Shown: positions 7,638 through 16,152 of the stretch, one piece after another | Position numbering within the stretch: position 1 is the stretch's first letter | How the letters are laid out: each line of letters begins with the position of its first letter | Assembly (NCBI GenBank): GCA_017512745.1 | Contig: JAFWEV010000056.1 | Location: forward strand, 1 to 39,756 | Direction of reading: 5' to 3' | DNA from: Oscillospiraceae bacterium | GTDB lineage: Bacteria > Bacillota > Clostridia > Oscillospirales > Ruminococcaceae | Length of the DNA: 39,756 nucleotides | Program-made: the position numbers and the translations under genes | Notes under the pieces: generated by a model | What the model saw: the letters and a program-made list of their open reading frames with translations, nothing else | Told to the model about the DNA's origin: nothing | Databases searched by the model: none

Positions 7638-7654
7638 ATTCGGGGAAATACTGA

Positions 7655-8269
7655 ATGTCAGATGTCAGAAAAACAATAAGAGCGCTTGCTTCCAGAAACT
7701 TTGAGACGTATTACTGCGAATACGCGGTAGACGCTCTCAGAATGGTAAAAGAACTGATCCCTGCGGGAAGCACGGTATCCACGGGCGGATCCATGACTCT
7801 TCAGGAGACGGGGATCATAGATATGCTGAGAGCAGGAGACTACGATTTCCGTCCGCACGGAGTAAAGTGGATAACAAAGGAGGAAGATCTCGCGAACATG
7901 CAGTTCGCATTCTCCTGCGACTATTATCTCATGAGCTCAAATGCCATCACCGAGGACGGAGAGCTCTACAACATAGACGGGGTCGGCAACAGAGTCGCCG
8001 CGCTCTCTTACGGACCGAAACACGTCATTATAGTGGCCGGCGTCAACAAGATAGTAAAGGATCTCGACGCTGCGAGAGAGAGACTGACCAAGACCGCCGT
8101 CACCCGCAACCTCGAAAGGCTCAGACTTGAAGCCCCCTGTATAAACAAGGGAAGATGCTTTGACTGCAGGAGCGAGGGAAGACTCTGCGCCACAAAGACG
8201 GTCACGGCATATACAAGATTCCCCGGAAGAATAAAGATCATCATCGTCAACGAGGAACTCGGATTCTAG
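7655..8269 (+). CDS. LUD (DUF162) domain protein
   Basis: 204 aa. The LutC/YkgG-like LUD fold is indicated by the opening helix, STVSTGGSMTLQETGI, VGNRVAALSYGPKHVIIVAGVNKIV and the C-terminal CINKGRCFDC...C segment, which carries clustered Cys. Stand-alone LUD proteins of this size are common in Clostridia. Relatives belong to the LutABC lactate oxidation complex, but no lutA or lutB is nearby, so the substrate is unknown. ATG at 7655 follows GGGGAAA. Confidence 0.85.
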   Translation: MSDVRKTIRALASRNFETYYCEYAVDALRMVKELIPAGSTVSTGGSMTLQETGIIDMLRAGDYDFRPHGVKWITKEEDLANMQFAFSCDYYLMSSNAITEDGELYNIDGVGNRVAALSYGPKHVIIVAGVNKIVKDLDAARERLTKTAVTRNLERLRLEAPCINKGRCFDCRSEGRLCATKTVTAYTRFPGRIKIIIVNEELGF

Positions 8270-8286
8270 GAAAGGCAGAGAGAGAA

Positions 8287-9093
8287 ATGGCCATTAAGGT
8301 ATCCGGGTGCATAGTCAATTACAACTCCTATGACAAGTGTAGGGAGACAGTGAGAAGCATCCTTTCGAACACGAAGGGCGTGGAACTCACACTGTATGTG
8401 GTGGACAATGCATCAAAGGAAGACGAACTGGAAAAACTCAAGAACGAATTCCCGGAGATAGTAGCCATCCAGAGCCAGTGGAACGGCGGATTCGGAGCGG
8501 GACACAATCAGGTCCTGCATCTCCTCGACAGCAAATACCACGCGATCATCAATCCGGATATCCTCTTTGACAGGGATGTTCTCACGGAACTCGTGGAGTA
8601 TATGGAACAGAATCCCGATATAGGACTCGTAACGCCTCAGATAAGAAACGAGGACGGAACAGACCAGCAGCTCGGGAAAAGGAACCCCACGGTAAAGGCC
8701 CTCGTCGGACGGCACCTTTTCAAGAAGAAACTCGAGAGAGAAGTGAGACACTACCAGATGCTGGACGAGGATCTCACAAAGCCGATAGACATACAGTTCT
8801 CAACGGGGTGTTTCTTCATGCTGAGGACCGAGATATTCCAGAGGCTGAGGGGGTTCGACTCCGACACGTTCTTCATCTATTATGAGGATATGGATATTAC
8901 GCGGAGAGTCATAAATCATGCACACTCAAGGGCAGTCTATTACCCTTATACATATGTAACTCACCTCTGGACAAGAGCCAGCTCGCACAGCCTCAAATAT
9001 TTCATCATTCTCGTTCAGGGAATGTTCAAGTATTTCGGCAAATGGGGATGGCAGATAGGTTATCCGGAGCTCAAAGACGGAGGGAACAAATGA
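8287..9093 (+). CDS. Family 2 glycosyltransferase, rhamnosyltransferase-like
   Basis: 268 aa. A GT-A fold: CIVNYNSYDKC at the start, YVVDNAS (37-43), WNGGFGAGHNQ (65-75), INPDI (88-92) in place of a DxD, then STGCFFMLRTEIF and YYEDMDITRRV, which fit the WbbL-like group that often transfers rhamnose from dTDP-rhamnose. It overlaps the dTDP-rhamnose reductase gene by 4 bases (ATGA), which supports that donor. Probable role: a cell-surface polysaccharide at the inner membrane face. The acceptor is unknown. Confidence 0.88.
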   Translation: MAIKVSGCIVNYNSYDKCRETVRSILSNTKGVELTLYVVDNASKEDELEKLKNEFPEIVAIQSQWNGGFGAGHNQVLHLLDSKYHAIINPDILFDRDVLTELVEYMEQNPDIGLVTPQIRNEDGTDQQLGKRNPTVKALVGRHLFKKKLEREVRHYQMLDEDLTKPIDIQFSTGCFFMLRTEIFQRLRGFDSDTFFIYYEDMDITRRVINHAHSRAVYYPYTYVTHLWTRASSHSLKYFIILVQGMFKYFGKWGWQIGYPELKDGGNK

Positions 9094-9971
9094 AAATACT
9101 GATCACAGGATGCAGAGGACAGCTAGGAACGGAACTGGCAAAGCAGATATCCATGATGGATTCTCCTCTCGGCAAGATCCCGGCGGAATATGCCGGAGCC
9201 AAAGTGGTCGGTGTGGATATCGACACGCTCGACCTTTCAGACAGAAAGAAAACCGTCCCGTTTATCCTAGACGGCGGATTTGACCTCGTTATCAACTGCG
9301 CTGCCATGACGAACGTCGACGGATGCGAGACCGATTACGATACAGCTTTCAAAGCGAATGCCCTGGCGCCCATGTATATTGCAGAGGCGTGCGAGGCATC
9401 CGGAGCTAAACTCATCCATGTTTCGACAGATTATGTATTCGCGGGAGACGGAACAAGACCCTATACCGAGGGTGACGTCCCTTCGCCGAAGACGGCATAC
9501 GGTTCTTCAAAGCTTGCCGGCGAACAGTATGTGGCGCAGCAGTGCCGCAGATACTTCATAGCGAGGACCGCATGGCTCTACAGTCTCTACGGAAAGAATT
9601 TCGTAAAAACGATCATCGGAGCTGCCAGAAAGAACGGTACCGTAAGAGTGGTGAACGACCAGATAGGAAACCCCACAAATGCCGCCGATCTCGCGTACCA
9701 TCTCCTCAAGATGGGCGTTACGGAGGAATACGGTATCTATCACGTGACGAACAACGGGATATGCTCCTGGTACGATTTCGCAAAGGAGATCCTGCGCATC
9801 AAGGTGCCGGAAGCCGAATGCCTGCCTTGCACATCCGATGAATATCCGAGCAGAACGCCGAGACCGAAGTACTCCGCACTCGACCATGTCATGCTGAGAG
9901 CAACATGCGGCGATGAGATGAGAGACTGGAAAGAAGCGCTTCAGGACAATCTCAAAGACCTGGATGTCTGA
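9090..9971 (+). CDS. rfbD: dTDP-4-dehydrorhamnose reductase
   Basis: 293 aa. It catalyses the last step of dTDP-L-rhamnose synthesis (NADPH-dependent reduction of dTDP-4-dehydrorhamnose). An extended SDR fold is seen: ILITGCRGQLGTEL with the nucleotide-binding glycines at 7, 10 and 13, VINCAAMTNVDGCE (67-80), HVSTDYVF (110-117), and the catalytic Tyr137/Lys141 in AYGSSKLAGE. The ATG at 9090 lies inside the end of the glycosyltransferase gene and gives a better N-terminus than the upstream in-frame ATGs. The other rhamnose genes (rfbA, rfbB, rfbC) are not in this window. Confidence 0.92.
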   Translation: MKILITGCRGQLGTELAKQISMMDSPLGKIPAEYAGAKVVGVDIDTLDLSDRKKTVPFILDGGFDLVINCAAMTNVDGCETDYDTAFKANALAPMYIAEACEASGAKLIHVSTDYVFAGDGTRPYTEGDVPSPKTAYGSSKLAGEQYVAQQCRRYFIARTAWLYSLYGKNFVKTIIGAARKNGTVRVVNDQIGNPTNAADLAYHLLKMGVTEEYGIYHVTNNGICSWYDFAKEILRIKVPEAECLPCTSDEYPSRTPRPKYSALDHVMLRATCGDEMRDWKEALQDNLKDLDV

Positions 9972-9988
9972 CTGAGGAATAATTAAAA

Positions 9989-10639
9989 ATGAAGCTTATC
10001 TCAAGAATTCTGTCTGTGATCATAGGATATGCTTTCGGACTGATCCAAACTGCATATTTCTACAGCAGGAGCAAGGGTGTAGACATAAGGAAAGTCGGAT
10101 CCGGCAATGCGGGGTCCACTAATGTTGCGAGAGCTCTCGGAAACGTTTCGGGACTCACCGTATTCGCGTGCGATGTCGCAAAATGCTGCGCCGCAATACT
10201 CATATGCAGGCTTCTCTTCGCGCACAGCCCTGCAGAAGCAAGACTCGTGACTCTCTGGGCAGGAGCCGGCTGTACTCTGGGGCACGATTATCCGTTCTAT
10301 CTCAATTACCGCGGCGGAAAAGGTATCGCGTGCATGGCGGGAATGGCGCTGATGTTCAGCATTCCCGTGTGGGCGGTAACATGGCTCACATTCATTGTTG
10401 TCCATCTCGCTTCAAACTATGTGTCTCTCGGATCCCTCTGCGCATCCGCTGCCTTCTTCCTGTCCATAACCGTATCGGTGTTCGCGGGAGCATTCGGACT
10501 GAACTCGGCGCACGGCGTCGAAGTGTGCCTAATTGCATTCCTGCTGGCAGCGTTGGCTTTCTGGCAGCACAGGACCAATATAGAAAGACTTGTAAAAGGA
10601 ACCGAAAGCAAGAAGGGCTCATTCATAGGTAAAAACTGA
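9989..10639 (+). CDS. plsY: Acyl-phosphate glycerol-3-phosphate acyltransferase PlsY
   Basis: 216 aa integral membrane enzyme that moves an acyl group from acyl-phosphate to glycerol-3-phosphate, the first step of phospholipid synthesis. The three family motifs are present: VGSGNAGSTNVAR (36-48), LGHDYPFYLNYRGGKGIA (97-114) and SNYVSLGS (142-149). Several hydrophobic spans fit the usual topology. It is the last gene of the run starting at murT, with a terminator 15 bases after the stop. Confidence 0.95.
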   Translation: MKLISRILSVIIGYAFGLIQTAYFYSRSKGVDIRKVGSGNAGSTNVARALGNVSGLTVFACDVAKCCAAILICRLLFAHSPAEARLVTLWAGAGCTLGHDYPFYLNYRGGKGIACMAGMALMFSIPVWAVTWLTFIVVHLASNYVSLGSLCASAAFFLSITVSVFAGAFGLNSAHGVEVCLIAFLLAALAFWQHRTNIERLVKGTESKKGSFIGKN

Positions 10640-10653
10640 AAAAGCTTAAAAAA

Positions 10654-10691
10654 GCCTTATTGCCGCAGTTACTGCAGCATGAGGTTTTTTT
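10654..10691 (+). terminator. Terminator of the murT-plsY operon
   Basis: An interrupted stem (GCCTTAT with ATGAGGT, and GCAGT with ACTGC) ends in seven T. The stem has a small internal loop, so it is less perfect than others here. Confidence 0.65.
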
Positions 10692-10735
10692 GTGTCGGAT
10701 ATCCTGTATCCGTTTTTTTGTACGACGCGCTAAAG

Positions 10736-10741
10736 TATAAT
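10736..10741 (+). promoter_or_regulatory. -10 box of hflX
   Basis: TATAAT 30 bases before the TTG start and after the plsY terminator. The -35 region is a T tract with no clear consensus. Confidence 0.5.
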
Positions 10742-10770
10742 AGGAACAGAAAAAAGCAGGGAGAACTTAT

Positions 10771-12012
10771 TTGAGGGAATACAGTGAAAAAGCAGTCCTG
10801 GTAAGCGCCGATCTCGGAGAATGGGATACGGAATACTCCTTATCCGAACTCAGGGCCCTCTGCGATACCGCCGATGTCGAAGTGCTCGCGGAGATAACCC
10901 AGAAGCTCGACAGAAGGAATCAGTCGACATATATAGGGGCGGGCAAGGCCGAGGAGGTACTTGACCTGATCGAAGAGGTCGAAGCCGATCTGGTCATTGT
11001 GGATGACGACCTCTCGGGAGTCCAGACAAGAAATCTGGGAAAATACTTCGGTGTGCCCGTGGTGGACCGCACGACGCTTATACTCGATATCTTTGCCCGC
11101 AATGCCGTCACAGCCGAGGGCAAGCTCCAGGTGGAACTGTCGCAGCTGCAGTACAGACTGCCTCGTCTCATCGGCAGCGGAACAGGGCTTTCGCAGCAGG
11201 GCGGCGGTATAGGAACAAGGGGACCCGGCGAAACAAAACTTGAAACGGACCGCCGGCACATACGGTCGAGGATCCGATCATTAAAGGAAAGACTTAAGGA
11301 TATGGAAGCCCGCAGGGAGGTGACCCGCCGCGCCAGGCGCAGGAACGGGATACCTATAGTCGCCCTGGTGGGATATACAAATGTGGGGAAATCGTCTCTC
11401 CTCAACATTCTCACCGGGTCATCGATCCTGGCGGAGGACAAACTGTTTGCGACTCTTGATCCGACGGCAAGAAGACTGCCTGTGGCGAATATGCAGAATG
11501 TGATCCTCGTGGATACGGTCGGATTTGTGAGCCGTCTGCCGCATCATCTTGTGGAGGCGTTCAAGTCGACGCTGGCGGAAGCGCAGTACGCGGATCTTAT
11601 CCTTCTTGTTGCCGACGCGTCTGCTGAGGACTGGTCGGAACAGCTGCGCGTCACCGAAGAAGTGCTCGCCGAGCTGCAGTGCGGCGATACTCCCACCATC
11701 ACCGTCTTCAACAAAGCTGATCTCGTCGATAATACCGATACATTGCCGGGCATACCGGTCTCGGCTAAAACCGGCGAGGGGCTGGAAGATCTTCTCGCAG
11801 AGATATCCGAAAAGCTGTCGGAACGCGTAGTGCGCGCCACGCTACTGTTCCCGTTTGACGAAGTGGGGAAGGCGGCGCTGCTGCGCGACAGGGGAAACAT
11901 AATGTCCGAGGAATGGGTGGAAGACGGACTGCTGGTGCGGGCTTCCGTCGACCGGGCGCTTTGGCCGCAGTACATAAGGTTTCAGACGGAAACGGAGTTT
12001 CTAGAGGAATAA
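10771..12012 (+). CDS. hflX: GTPase HflX
   Basis: 413 aa, TTG start with AGGGAG 7 bases before it. HflX is a ribosome-binding GTPase that splits stalled or stressed 70S ribosomes. Seen: N-terminal HflX domain ending in the glycine-rich QQGGGIGTRGPGE loop, a coiled helix LKERLKDMEARREVTRRARR, then the G domain with GYTNVGKSS (P-loop), DTVGF (G3) and NKAD (G4), and the short C-terminal domain. Usual length. It stands alone between two terminators. Confidence 0.95.
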   Translation: MREYSEKAVLVSADLGEWDTEYSLSELRALCDTADVEVLAEITQKLDRRNQSTYIGAGKAEEVLDLIEEVEADLVIVDDDLSGVQTRNLGKYFGVPVVDRTTLILDIFARNAVTAEGKLQVELSQLQYRLPRLIGSGTGLSQQGGGIGTRGPGETKLETDRRHIRSRIRSLKERLKDMEARREVTRRARRRNGIPIVALVGYTNVGKSSLLNILTGSSILAEDKLFATLDPTARRLPVANMQNVILVDTVGFVSRLPHHLVEAFKSTLAEAQYADLILLVADASAEDWSEQLRVTEEVLAELQCGDTPTITVFNKADLVDNTDTLPGIPVSAKTGEGLEDLLAEISEKLSERVVRATLLFPFDEVGKAALLRDRGNIMSEEWVEDGLLVRASVDRALWPQYIRFQTETEFLEE

Positions 12013-12028
12013 ATAGCTTAAAAAACAA

Positions 12029-12067
12029 AACGGAAAGACCATGCGTGACATGATCTTTCCGTTTTTT
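12029..12067. terminator. Bidirectional terminator between hflX and yfcE-like gene
   Basis: A stem of 15 pairs with one mismatch (12029-12043 with 12049-12063, loop CGTGA) is followed by six T on the plus strand and preceded by an A-rich run serving the minus strand. The genes on either side converge here. Confidence 0.85.
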
Positions 12068-12080
12068 CTGTCTGCAGTTA

Positions 12081-12563
12081 TTAATTAAGCTCTGTGAGAA
12101 ATCCGAACACGCCGGTATCCGTGATGTCGAGCACGGCGGCTTTCGGTTTGTCGTCGTAGGGCATTCCGGCTGAACCGGGATTCAGGAACCAGGTTCCCTT
12201 GAAATATGAGCAGACCGGGCTGTGGGTATGTCCGAAAAATACCGCGGCGTATCCCTTGCGCTCGGCCAGGTCGTAGAGATCCGACATTCCCGACTTGACG
12301 TAGTGACGGTGACCGTGGGTTATGTATATCTTTTTTCCGTCGATATCCAGTTCGCGTTCTGTGGGTTCCGGGCATCCGACGTCGCAGTTTCCCCTCACGA
12401 ACACAAGGGGATGGAACTCTCCGCTTTTCCGGAAGAGATCCGCTTCTCTGTATCCGTCGCCGCAGTGAACATATACATCTGCTTTGAATTTGGAGAACAT
12501 CTGCTCGATGGGTTTGTAAGCCCCGTGGGTGTCGGATATGGCAACTATTCTTGTTATCTTCAT
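12081..12563 (-). CDS. YfcE/MJ0936-type metallophosphoesterase
   Basis: 160 aa calcineurin-like phosphodiesterase. The metal ligands are all visible: AISDTHG, VHCGDG, VRGNCD, ITHGHRH and FGHTHSP. ATG at 12563 overlaps the rsmI stop (ATGA). Members cleave phosphodiesters in vitro, and the cellular substrate is uncertain. It ends at the convergent terminator with hflX. Confidence 0.92.
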   Translation of the reverse strand: MKITRIVAISDTHGAYKPIEQMFSKFKADVYVHCGDGYREADLFRKSGEFHPLVFVRGNCDVGCPEPTERELDIDGKKIYITHGHRHYVKSGMSDLYDLAERKGYAAVFFGHTHSPVCSYFKGTWFLNPGSAGMPYDDKPKAAVLDITDTGVFGFLTELN

Positions 12564-13399
12564 GCGTCGTCTCCGCAGCAGATCCTGTATATCTCGCTTC
12601 TTGGAACTCCCGTCTCCTGGGAGGCCTTTTTGCACGCGGACGACAGTGACATGCCTTCGTTTCTGTACCGGAGGGCAAGGCTTACCGCCTCGTCGCGGTC
12701 GGGTTCTTTCGCTTTTATCTCGGCGCCTGACACTATGAGGACGTATTCGCCTCTTGGCTCGTTCGCAAGAGCGTCCTCATATGCTTCGGAAAGAGTCGTT
12801 CTTATGAATTCCTCGTGTATCTTCGTCATCTCACGGGCTATGCATATCTCCCTGTCGCCCAGGACATTCAGGAGATCCTTTAGGGTAGCCCTCAGCTTGT
12901 GGGGAGCTTCATAGAATATCATTGGACGTCTCTCCTCGCGGATATCCTCGAGGTGCTGTTTTCTGTTGTTCTTCGCTATGGGAAGGAAGCCCTCGAAGCA
13001 GAACCGTCCGCAGTTCATTCCCGAAGCGGAGATCGCCGCCACGAGAGCGCTGCACCCGGGGATCGGTACGACAGTGATGCCTTCGGAGATGCATCTGTCG
13101 ACGAGCTGCTGTCCGGGATCGCTGACAGCGGGTGTTCCTGCGTCAGAACAGAGCGCTCCGGACTCGCCGTCCAGAAGCCGTGAGACTATCTCTTCGGCTC
13201 TGTGCCGTTCATTTTCCCTGTAGCAGCTGATCATGTTCTTGTGTATGCCGAGATTCGAGAGCAGTTTCTTTGTGACTCTCGTGTCTTCCGCGGCAATGAA
13301 GTCGACCGCGCCGAGGACCTCCACGGCTCTCGGAGTGAGATCCTGCAGGTTTCCTATGGGCGTCGCGACGACGTATAGTGTTGAGGGTTCTATTGTCAT
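12560..13399 (-). CDS. rsmI: 16S rRNA (cytidine1402-2'-O)-methyltransferase RsmI
   Basis: 279 aa. It methylates the ribose of C1402 in 16S rRNA using SAM. A tetrapyrrole-methylase fold: LYVVATPIGNLQDLTPRAVEVL at the start, AAEDTRVTKKLL, SDAGTPAVSDPG, PIPGCSALVAAISASG and FEGFLP are all family signatures. Lies 6 bases after the trmN6-like gene, as in the Bacillus yabB-yazA-rsmI order (no yazA is seen here). Confidence 0.95.
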   Translation of the reverse strand: MTIEPSTLYVVATPIGNLQDLTPRAVEVLGAVDFIAAEDTRVTKKLLSNLGIHKNMISCYRENERHRAEEIVSRLLDGESGALCSDAGTPAVSDPGQQLVDRCISEGITVVPIPGCSALVAAISASGMNCGRFCFEGFLPIAKNNRKQHLEDIREERRPMIFYEAPHKLRATLKDLLNVLGDREICIAREMTKIHEEFIRTTLSEAYEDALANEPRGEYVLIVSGAEIKAKEPDRDEAVSLALRYRNEGMSLSSACKKASQETGVPRSEIYRICCGDDA

Positions 13400-13405
13400 G
13401 AAAGG

Positions 13406-14050
13406 TCAGTTCTCCACGATGATTTCTGTTTCGGATCCGGCGGGACCTGATCCCGCCTCCAGAAGGATGAGCCTCGGCTCATCCGATCCACTACTATTAT
13501 ATACCAGAGCCTTTCTCGTTACACAAAGACCGGCTTCGTCAAGCGCCTGTACCGCATCGTCGTATCTCGCGGGAGGAATGCAGAAGCACGCCCTTCCTTC
13601 CGGTGCGAGATTCCGCACCATGCACAGAGCCATGTCCCGGAGCGTGAGTTCCGAATCGGAACGCGAAATATTTCTGTAATCGCTTCCGCTTACTCCTCCG
13701 GCGCCTGTCCTGAAATACGGGGGATTGCAGACGATGAGGGAGAACAGTCCGCCGCTGAATGTTCTGGCATCCGCGAGGACAGCATCCACGGAGGTTATCC
13801 CGGACTCCTCAAGACCTCTTTTCGTGAGTTCTATAGCCTCGGGAGATATGTCTATGGCGGCAGAATGTCCTCTGAGACCTCTGTCGCAGAGCCACAGGAT
13901 AATTATCCCGCAGCCGGTGCCTATATCCAGACAGTTGTCATCTTCCTTTGGACGGCAGAACCGCGCGAGCAGCAGGGGATCTGCCGTAAATCGTATTTCT
14001 TTGGATGTCCTGACGACGGTCCCACCGTCAAGTATTTCAATAAAACGCAT
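13406..14050 (-). CDS. TrmN6/YabB-like tRNA adenine-N6 methyltransferase
   Basis: 214 aa SAM-dependent methyltransferase. Seen: LDIGTGCGII (SAM loop), DISPEAIELTKRG and the catalytic NPPY of N6-adenine methylases (VCNPPYFRTG). In this genomic position the usual gene is yabB, a homologue of TrmN6, which modifies A37 of tRNA1Val in Escherichia coli; the substrate here is inferred. It lies upstream of rsmI and downstream of the ferredoxin terminator. Confidence 0.88.
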   Translation of the reverse strand: MRFIEILDGGTVVRTSKEIRFTADPLLLARFCRPKEDDNCLDIGTGCGIIILWLCDRGLRGHSAAIDISPEAIELTKRGLEESGITSVDAVLADARTFSGGLFSLIVCNPPYFRTGAGGVSGSDYRNISRSDSELTLRDMALCMVRNLAPEGRACFCIPPARYDDAVQALDEAGLCVTRKALVYNSSGSDEPRLILLEAGSGPAGSETEIIVEN

Positions 14051-14065
14051 AGTCTGTACCTGTAA

Positions 14066-14100
14066 GAAAAAAGCAGATACCCTTGTGCAAGGTATCTGCT
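14066..14100 (-). terminator. Terminator of the ferredoxin gene
   Basis: A perfect 10-bp stem (AGCAGATACC 14072-14081 with 14091-14100) is followed on the minus strand by TTTTTT. It separates the ferredoxin from the trmN6-like operon only partly, since no strong separate promoter is evident for the latter. Confidence 0.85.
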
Positions 14101-14121
14101 AATTCACTGTTCTCTAAGAAA

Positions 14122-14292
14122 TTATTCTGCAGAGATAGCGCCAACCGGGCATCCTTCTTCGCATGCGCCGCAGTCGATGCATGTATCGGCGTCGATTACC
14201 ATTTTGCCGTCGCCTTCAGTAATAGCGCTCATCGGGCAAGTATCCTGGCAAGCACCACACATGATGCAATCATCACTAATTACATGTGCCAT
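14122..14292 (-). CDS. 2[4Fe-4S] ferredoxin
   Basis: 56 aa, ATG at 14292 with ACGGAGGA before it. Two CxxCxxCxxxCP motifs are seen (Cys9, 12, 15, 19 and Cys38, 41, 44, 48), giving two 4Fe-4S clusters as in clostridial ferredoxins. A soluble low-potential electron carrier. It has its own promoter and terminator, so it is probably expressed alone and strongly. It occupies the spot where yabA lies in Bacillus. Confidence 0.95.
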   Translation of the reverse strand: MAHVISDDCIMCGACQDTCPMSAITEGDGKMVIDADTCIDCGACEEGCPVGAISAE

Positions 14293-14340
14293 TTATAAAA
14301 TCCTCCGTAAAAAAAGCTTGTTCAGCCATTTCTTGAGTTA

Positions 14341-14368
14341 ATAATAACATAATGAAACGGTAAATCAA
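14341..14368 (-). promoter_or_regulatory. Candidate promoter of the ferredoxin gene
   Basis: On the minus strand TTGATT (14368-14363), 16 bases, TATTAT (14346-14341), about 50 bases before the ATG in an AT-rich gap. Confidence 0.5.
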
Positions 14369-14427
14369 TAAAAAATAATTACAAAATCGTATCAATAATT
14401 CCGTTTTTTTTAACCGATGTTACGGTA

Positions 14428-15276
14428 TTATTCCTCGTCGGAATCGACCTGGGGTTTTATACGCTTTCTGTTCCAGCGTATGCTGTCCACCGGATATGCC
14501 CTCGGAGCGCCTTCTTCCGAGTCGGAATCGAGCTTTACCTTGACAGTACCCGCTATGAGCGCGACTTCGGTGACGGTGCCCCGTCCATCCGGGGTATCCA
14601 CATGGAATCCGACCGGAGGAGCGTTTCTCTGAAGATCCTCATATGCGTCGTTCTCAAACTTTAGGCAGCACATGAGACGTCCGCAGGCGCCGGAGATCTT
14701 CGTAGGATTGAGGGATATGCCCTGAAGCTTTGCCATCTTGATGGAAACGGGCTGGAAGTCGAAGAGGAACTGTGAGCAGCAGAACGGTCTGCCGCAGATG
14801 CCGAGTCCGCCCAGCATCTTGCTCTCGTCTCTGACCCCTATCTGGCGCAGCTCTATTCTGCTGTGAAATGCCGAGGCGAGATCCTTTACCAGTTCCCTGA
14901 AATCCACTCTGCCGTCGGCGGTAAAGTAAAAGATTATCTTCGAGTCGTCGAATGAGTACTCGACGTCGACGAGCTTCATCTCAAGGCCTCTTGCGCTGAT
15001 CTTTTCCTCGCAGATCCCGAAAGCTTCCTTTTCCTTTATGAGATGGGATTCGTGCTTTTCAATATCATAGTCAGAGGCGATCCTCTTGACGGGTCTCAGC
15101 GGCTGAAAGACCTCGTCGTCCGCGACCATGACGGAAGCGCGGGAGACCTGCCCGAATTCGTCGCCGCGGACAGTCTCGACGATGACGTTATCGCCGACCC
15201 TGAGATCGAGATCGCCGGGATCGAAGTAATAGGACTTTCCCCATCCTCTGAATTTGACTGATACAACTTTTATCAT
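14428..15276 (-). CDS. ricT: RicT/YaaT, PSP1-domain protein
   Basis: 282 aa. In Bacillus RicT (YaaT) joins YlbF and YmcA in the Fe-S-containing Y-complex that helps RNase Y mature mRNAs. The PSP1 domain covers most of the protein, with the conserved GGLGICGRPFCCSQF and SGACGRLMCCLKFE segments that hold the cluster-binding Cys. The C-terminal tail is acidic. Lies 12 bases after holB, the order seen in Bacillus. Confidence 0.93.
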   Translation of the reverse strand: MIKVVSVKFRGWGKSYYFDPGDLDLRVGDNVIVETVRGDEFGQVSRASVMVADDEVFQPLRPVKRIASDYDIEKHESHLIKEKEAFGICEEKISARGLEMKLVDVEYSFDDSKIIFYFTADGRVDFRELVKDLASAFHSRIELRQIGVRDESKMLGGLGICGRPFCCSQFLFDFQPVSIKMAKLQGISLNPTKISGACGRLMCCLKFENDAYEDLQRNAPPVGFHVDTPDGRGTVTEVALIAGTVKVKLDSDSEEGAPRAYPVDSIRWNRKRIKPQVDSDEE

Positions 15277-15288
15277 AAAAAACTCCGA

Positions 15289-16152
15289 TTATTCGATAAG
15301 TGCGGCTATGGTGCCCGCAATGAACAGGCGTATATTAATATTCGATTCGAGATCTTTGCGTTTCGATTCTACGAGCAGATGTTTTTCGAGTTCACCGCTG
15401 TTTGCTAAGAACAGTGAGATGAATTCCCAGAACCGGATGGCCGGAAGCCTCTCGGTATACGCGTTCGCCTCGAGATCCATTCCGTAGAGATCCCTGTTTC
15501 TGTAACAGGACATGAATCTTTTTGCCGCAGTATATAATTCTAATATTTTTGTGTCCCTAATGCAATCCAGCACAAGACCGAGCCTTCCGCCGAAGAACTC
15601 TGACAGCTCCGTGCAGAGTTCTGAAGGACGGCCTGTTCTTTCCGAAGCCTCGCGTGCACAGACGTCTGTGTCGAGAGGAGAGAGGCGGAAGATCAGACAT
15701 CTGGACCTTATAGTGTCGAGAAGATCGTTTTCCGATCTTGCGGTCAGCATGTAAACCACTCCGGGAAGAGGCTCCTCAAGTGACTTGAGAAGCGCAGCGG
15801 AAGACGGACCGTTCAGATTCTGGGCATCCTTGATGAGAAACACGCGGCGCCCTTCGTTGCTGACGGCGGAGTTGTGGGATTCGACGATGGCCTTCCTCAC
15901 GGAATCCACGGTTATGTTGTTGCTGGCGCCCTGTCCTCTGATCTCGATGAAATCGGGGCACGCTCTGCGCTCTATCCTGTCGAGCGGAACGTCGAGATAG
16001 GAGGCGGCGAGCATTTTGGCGCAGGTATAACGCCCGCACCCGTCGTCTCCGAGGAACAGCAGCGCGCCGGGCATGCGGTCCCCCGAGAGCATGGATGTGA
16101 GCTCATCCCTGAGCTGGCGGTTTCCCAGTAATTTTTCGAAAGGATCTCTCAA
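15289..16152 (-). CDS. holB: DNA polymerase III delta' subunit
   Basis: 287 aa clamp-loader subunit. AAA+ fold: GALLFLGDDGCGRYTCAK in the Walker A place, with Arg instead of the usual Lys (GCGRYT), VFLIKDAQNLNGPSSAALLKSLEEP as the Walker B/sensor region, and SRCLIFRL. A weakened nucleotide site is normal for delta'. The usual zinc-binding Cys cluster of DnaX/HolB is not evident. TTG start overlapping the darA stop (TTGA), without a clear ribosome-binding site, so translation is probably coupled. Confidence 0.9.
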   Translation of the reverse strand: MRDPFEKLLGNRQLRDELTSMLSGDRMPGALLFLGDDGCGRYTCAKMLAASYLDVPLDRIERRACPDFIEIRGQGASNNITVDSVRKAIVESHNSAVSNEGRRVFLIKDAQNLNGPSSAALLKSLEEPLPGVVYMLTARSENDLLDTIRSRCLIFRLSPLDTDVCAREASERTGRPSELCTELSEFFGGRLGLVLDCIRDTKILELYTAAKRFMSCYRNRDLYGMDLEANAYTERLPAIRFWEFISLFLANSGELEKHLLVESKRKDLESNINIRLFIAGTIAALIE

